From Eubacterium sp. (GTDB lineage: Bacteria; Bacillota; Clostridia; Lachnospirales; Lachnospiraceae), in the NCBI GenBank assembly GCA_022776205.1, contig JALFIK010000222.1, forward strand, positions 1 through 6,836: 6,836 bases of DNA, given 5' to 3'. Below are positions 5,694-6,836 of the stretch, piece after piece (position 1 is the stretch's first letter; each line of letters opens with the position of its first letter). Below the pieces are notes generated by a model. It worked only from the letters and a program-made list of their open reading frames with translations, had not been told where the DNA came from and made no database searches. The translations under genes were made by a program, and so were the position numbers.

Positions 5694-6191
5694 TTACAGG
5701 GAATAAAGTTTCGGGATAATCTGTCCGTCATCTTCCACATCAAGGAGCATAAATGTCGGCCCCATCGGTTTTATCTGTCTTGGACGTTCAATACTGCCCG
5801 GATTTAATACAGTGACACCTTCTTCTTCATAATAGTGATAAGCAGGTGTGTGGGTATGCCCGTAAAAGACGAGATCCGCTCCCAGCTCCTGTGCCTTTTC
5901 CACCAGTTCTTCCTCTCCCCAGTTTACAAAGTAGGCATCCCCGTGGGTGAGAAACGCCACATGTTCTCCCAATAAAAAAAGCTCCTCCGGATTTTCTCCA
6001 TAAGACGGATCACAGTTTCCCTGTGCCATGTACACCGGACATCCGGCCATTTGGCGGATCTGCTCCGGCGGTACCTCCATATCTCCACAGTGTATCAGCG
6101 CCGTAATCTGACCGCGGAACATGGAAAGTACATAGGACAGATTCGAAAGATCTCCATGATTATCGCTGACAACCAGATATTTTTGTCCCAT
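5694..6191 (-). CDS. yfcE: YfcE/MJ0936-type metallophosphodiesterase
   Basis: 165 residues, the usual length of the small calcineurin-like YfcE/MJ0936 phosphodiesterases. The dinuclear metal ligands are in order: D10 and H12 (SDNHG), D37 (HCGD), N59 (GNCD), H83 (LTHGD), and H112 and H114 (GHTHT), followed by the family motif NPGS (130-133). It should hydrolyse phosphodiester bonds in the cytosol; the physiological substrate is not known. I start it at the ATG at 6191, which has AGGGGG (plus CCCCCT, 6199-6204) seven bases upstream; the in-frame TTG at 6197 is only one base from that site. It is the first gene of the apparent yfcE-kinase-radical SAM operon and is divergent from murI. Confidence 0.92.
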   Translation of the reverse strand: MGQKYLVVSDNHGDLSNLSYVLSMFRGQITALIHCGDMEVPPEQIRQMAGCPVYMAQGNCDPSYGENPEELFLLGEHVAFLTHGDAYFVNWGEEELVEKAQELGADLVFYGHTHTPAYHYYEEEGVTVLNPGSIERPRQIKPMGPTFMLLDVEDDGQIIPKLYSL

Positions 6192-6212
6192 TATCAATCC
6201 CCCTGTTTTCTA

Positions 6213-6244
6213 ATTATACTCTATTGTTTTTTCGTTTTTGTCTC
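6213..6244 (-). promoter_or_regulatory. Candidate promoter of the yfcE operon
   Basis: A perfect TATAAT on the minus strand (plus ATTATA, 6213-6218) lies 21 bases upstream of the yfcE ATG. The best -35 is GAGACA (plus 6239-6244, 4 of 6) at a long 20-base spacing, so the -10 box carries the call. Transcription would begin near 6206. Confidence 0.4.
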
Positions 6245-6252
6245 GGCAGGCG

Positions 6253-6313
6253 GGGTCGTAACTGGTGACCATTCCCGGCAACAGCAGACTGTGCAGCTCA
6301 CCAGTTACGACCC
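6253..6313. repeat. Perfect 16-bp inverted repeat between divergent promoters
   Basis: GGGTCGTAACTGGTGA (6253-6268) is repeated in perfect inverted form as TCACCAGTTACGACCC (6298-6313), around a 29-base centre. Neither strand has a T-run after the second arm, so it is not an ordinary intrinsic terminator. It sits outside both predicted transcripts, between the yfcE and murI promoters. No target-site duplication is evident at the ends. It could be a REP/MITE-like genomic palindrome, a protein-binding site or a relic of a mobile element. Apart from this and the two promoters, I see nothing gene-like in 6192-6502. Confidence 0.85.
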
Positions 6314-6407
6314 TCTTCCCTGTTATTTCTTTCATTTTTTCCTTAAAGCGTTTTAAATCATACCACATCCTGCTTCCGGGTTCAATGGAAAATATACGCC
6401 AATGTGC

Positions 6408-6436
6408 TTGATTTCAACAAAAAAACACTCTATACT
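6408..6436 (+). promoter_or_regulatory. Sigma-A-type promoter of murI
   Basis: TTGATT (6408-6413, 4 of 6) and TATACT (6431-6436, 5 of 6) are 17 bases apart. Transcription would start near 6443, giving a leader of about 60 bases before the murI ATG at 6503. Confidence 0.6.
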
Positions 6437-6502
6437 ATAAATGGCTGTGGCAATCATCGGATTGTCCTGTCTTACATACGAAAAATAATTTGGGAGGAAC
6501 TT

Positions 6503-6836
6503 ATGAATCAGTTATCGGATCCCATTGCCGTATTTGACTCCGGCATGGGCGGGATCAGCGTTTTAAAAGAGATGACGAAGCTGATGCCCGACGAAGATTT
6601 TATTTATTTTGGAGATTCCAGACATGCGCCTTACGGAACAAAGACGTTAGAAGAAGTGCGCAGACTTACGATTGAGCATATCACCTGGCTTATTAAAGAA
6701 AAACACGCGAAGGCTGTTGCCGTTGCCTGTAACACGGCAACCAGTGCCGCCGTACGTATTCTGCGGGGTATGTATCCGGAACTTCCCCTGGTGGGAGTGG
6801 AACCGGCTATTAAACCGGCTGTTCTTTCCTGTAAAC
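6503..6836 (+). CDS. murI: Glutamate racemase (partial, C-terminus outside window)
   Basis: The first 111 residues are present and the gene runs off the right edge. Glutamate racemase converts L- to D-glutamate in the cytosol for peptidoglycan stem peptides, using two cysteines and no cofactor. Visible are the N-terminal VFDSGMGGISVL (10-21) with the D12-S13 pair, the FGDSRHAPYG substrate-site segment (36-45), VACNTATSAA (74-83) with catalytic C76, and GVEPA (98-102). The second catalytic cysteine, expected near residue 185, lies outside the window. GGGAGG (6492-6497) is five bases before the ATG. It is transcribed divergently from the yfcE operon, with its own promoter. Confidence 0.96.
   Translation, partial: MNQLSDPIAVFDSGMGGISVLKEMTKLMPDEDFIYFGDSRHAPYGTKTLEEVRRLTIEHITWLIKEKHAKAVAVACNTATSAAVRILRGMYPELPLVGVEPAIKPAVLSCK

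Noticed and set aside
6051..6356. Plus-strand ORF of 101 codons over the yfcE start and inverted repeat
   Set aside because: It is antisense to the clear metallophosphodiesterase gene, lacks a ribosome binding site and has no recognisable family.

Overview
The window looks like a chromosomal segment of a Gram-positive Clostridia member, most likely Lachnospiraceae. This rests on strong AGGAGG-type ribosome binding sites, moderate GC, a DUF1836 regulator, a YerC/TrpR-like repressor, a TatD-associated-type radical SAM protein and a Clostridia-like L-lactate dehydrogenase. The genus cannot be told from the sequence alone. There are nine genes, two of them cut by the window edges. No phage, insertion sequence, CRISPR array, tRNA or rRNA was seen.

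Layout. Bases 1-840 (-): 5' part of an SPFH-domain (YdjI-like) protein. Bases 841-1020: divergent promoters for it and for a DUF1836 gene (1021-1641, +), whose promoter is overlaid by TAGTT/AACTA dyads. Bases 1642-1978: non-coding, with a nested 76-nt stem-loop running straight into three tandem copies of a 94-bp GT-rich repeat that stop at the yerC stop codon. Then six genes on the - strand, in transcription order: a YfcE-type phosphodiesterase (6191-5694), a pyridoxamine kinase (5670-4849), a radical SAM protein (4845-4177), L-lactate dehydrogenase (4116-3157), a PHP-family YcdX-like phosphatase (3022-2300) and a YerC/TrpR-like regulator (2275-1979). Bases 6192-6502: a divergent intergenic region with a perfect 16-bp inverted repeat. 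Base 6503 onward (+): start of glutamate racemase murI.

How the genes fit together. yfcE, pdxY-like kinase and radical SAM are tightly packed (22 nt and 3 nt gaps) and probably one operon. ldh follows after 60 nt, but its ribosome binding site lies in the 3' arm of a terminator-like hairpin, so it is probably insulated from read-through. The PHP phosphatase and yerC (24 nt gap) form a second unit. Most protein functions are housekeeping: NAD+ regeneration in fermentation, vitamin B6 salvage, peptidoglycan D-glutamate supply, and phosphoester hydrolysis.

I do not see a convincing new multi-gene system. The most unusual content is non-coding: the SD-sequestering hairpin at ldh, the 94-bp repeat array, the inverted repeat between divergent promoters, and the dyads over the DUF1836 promoter.
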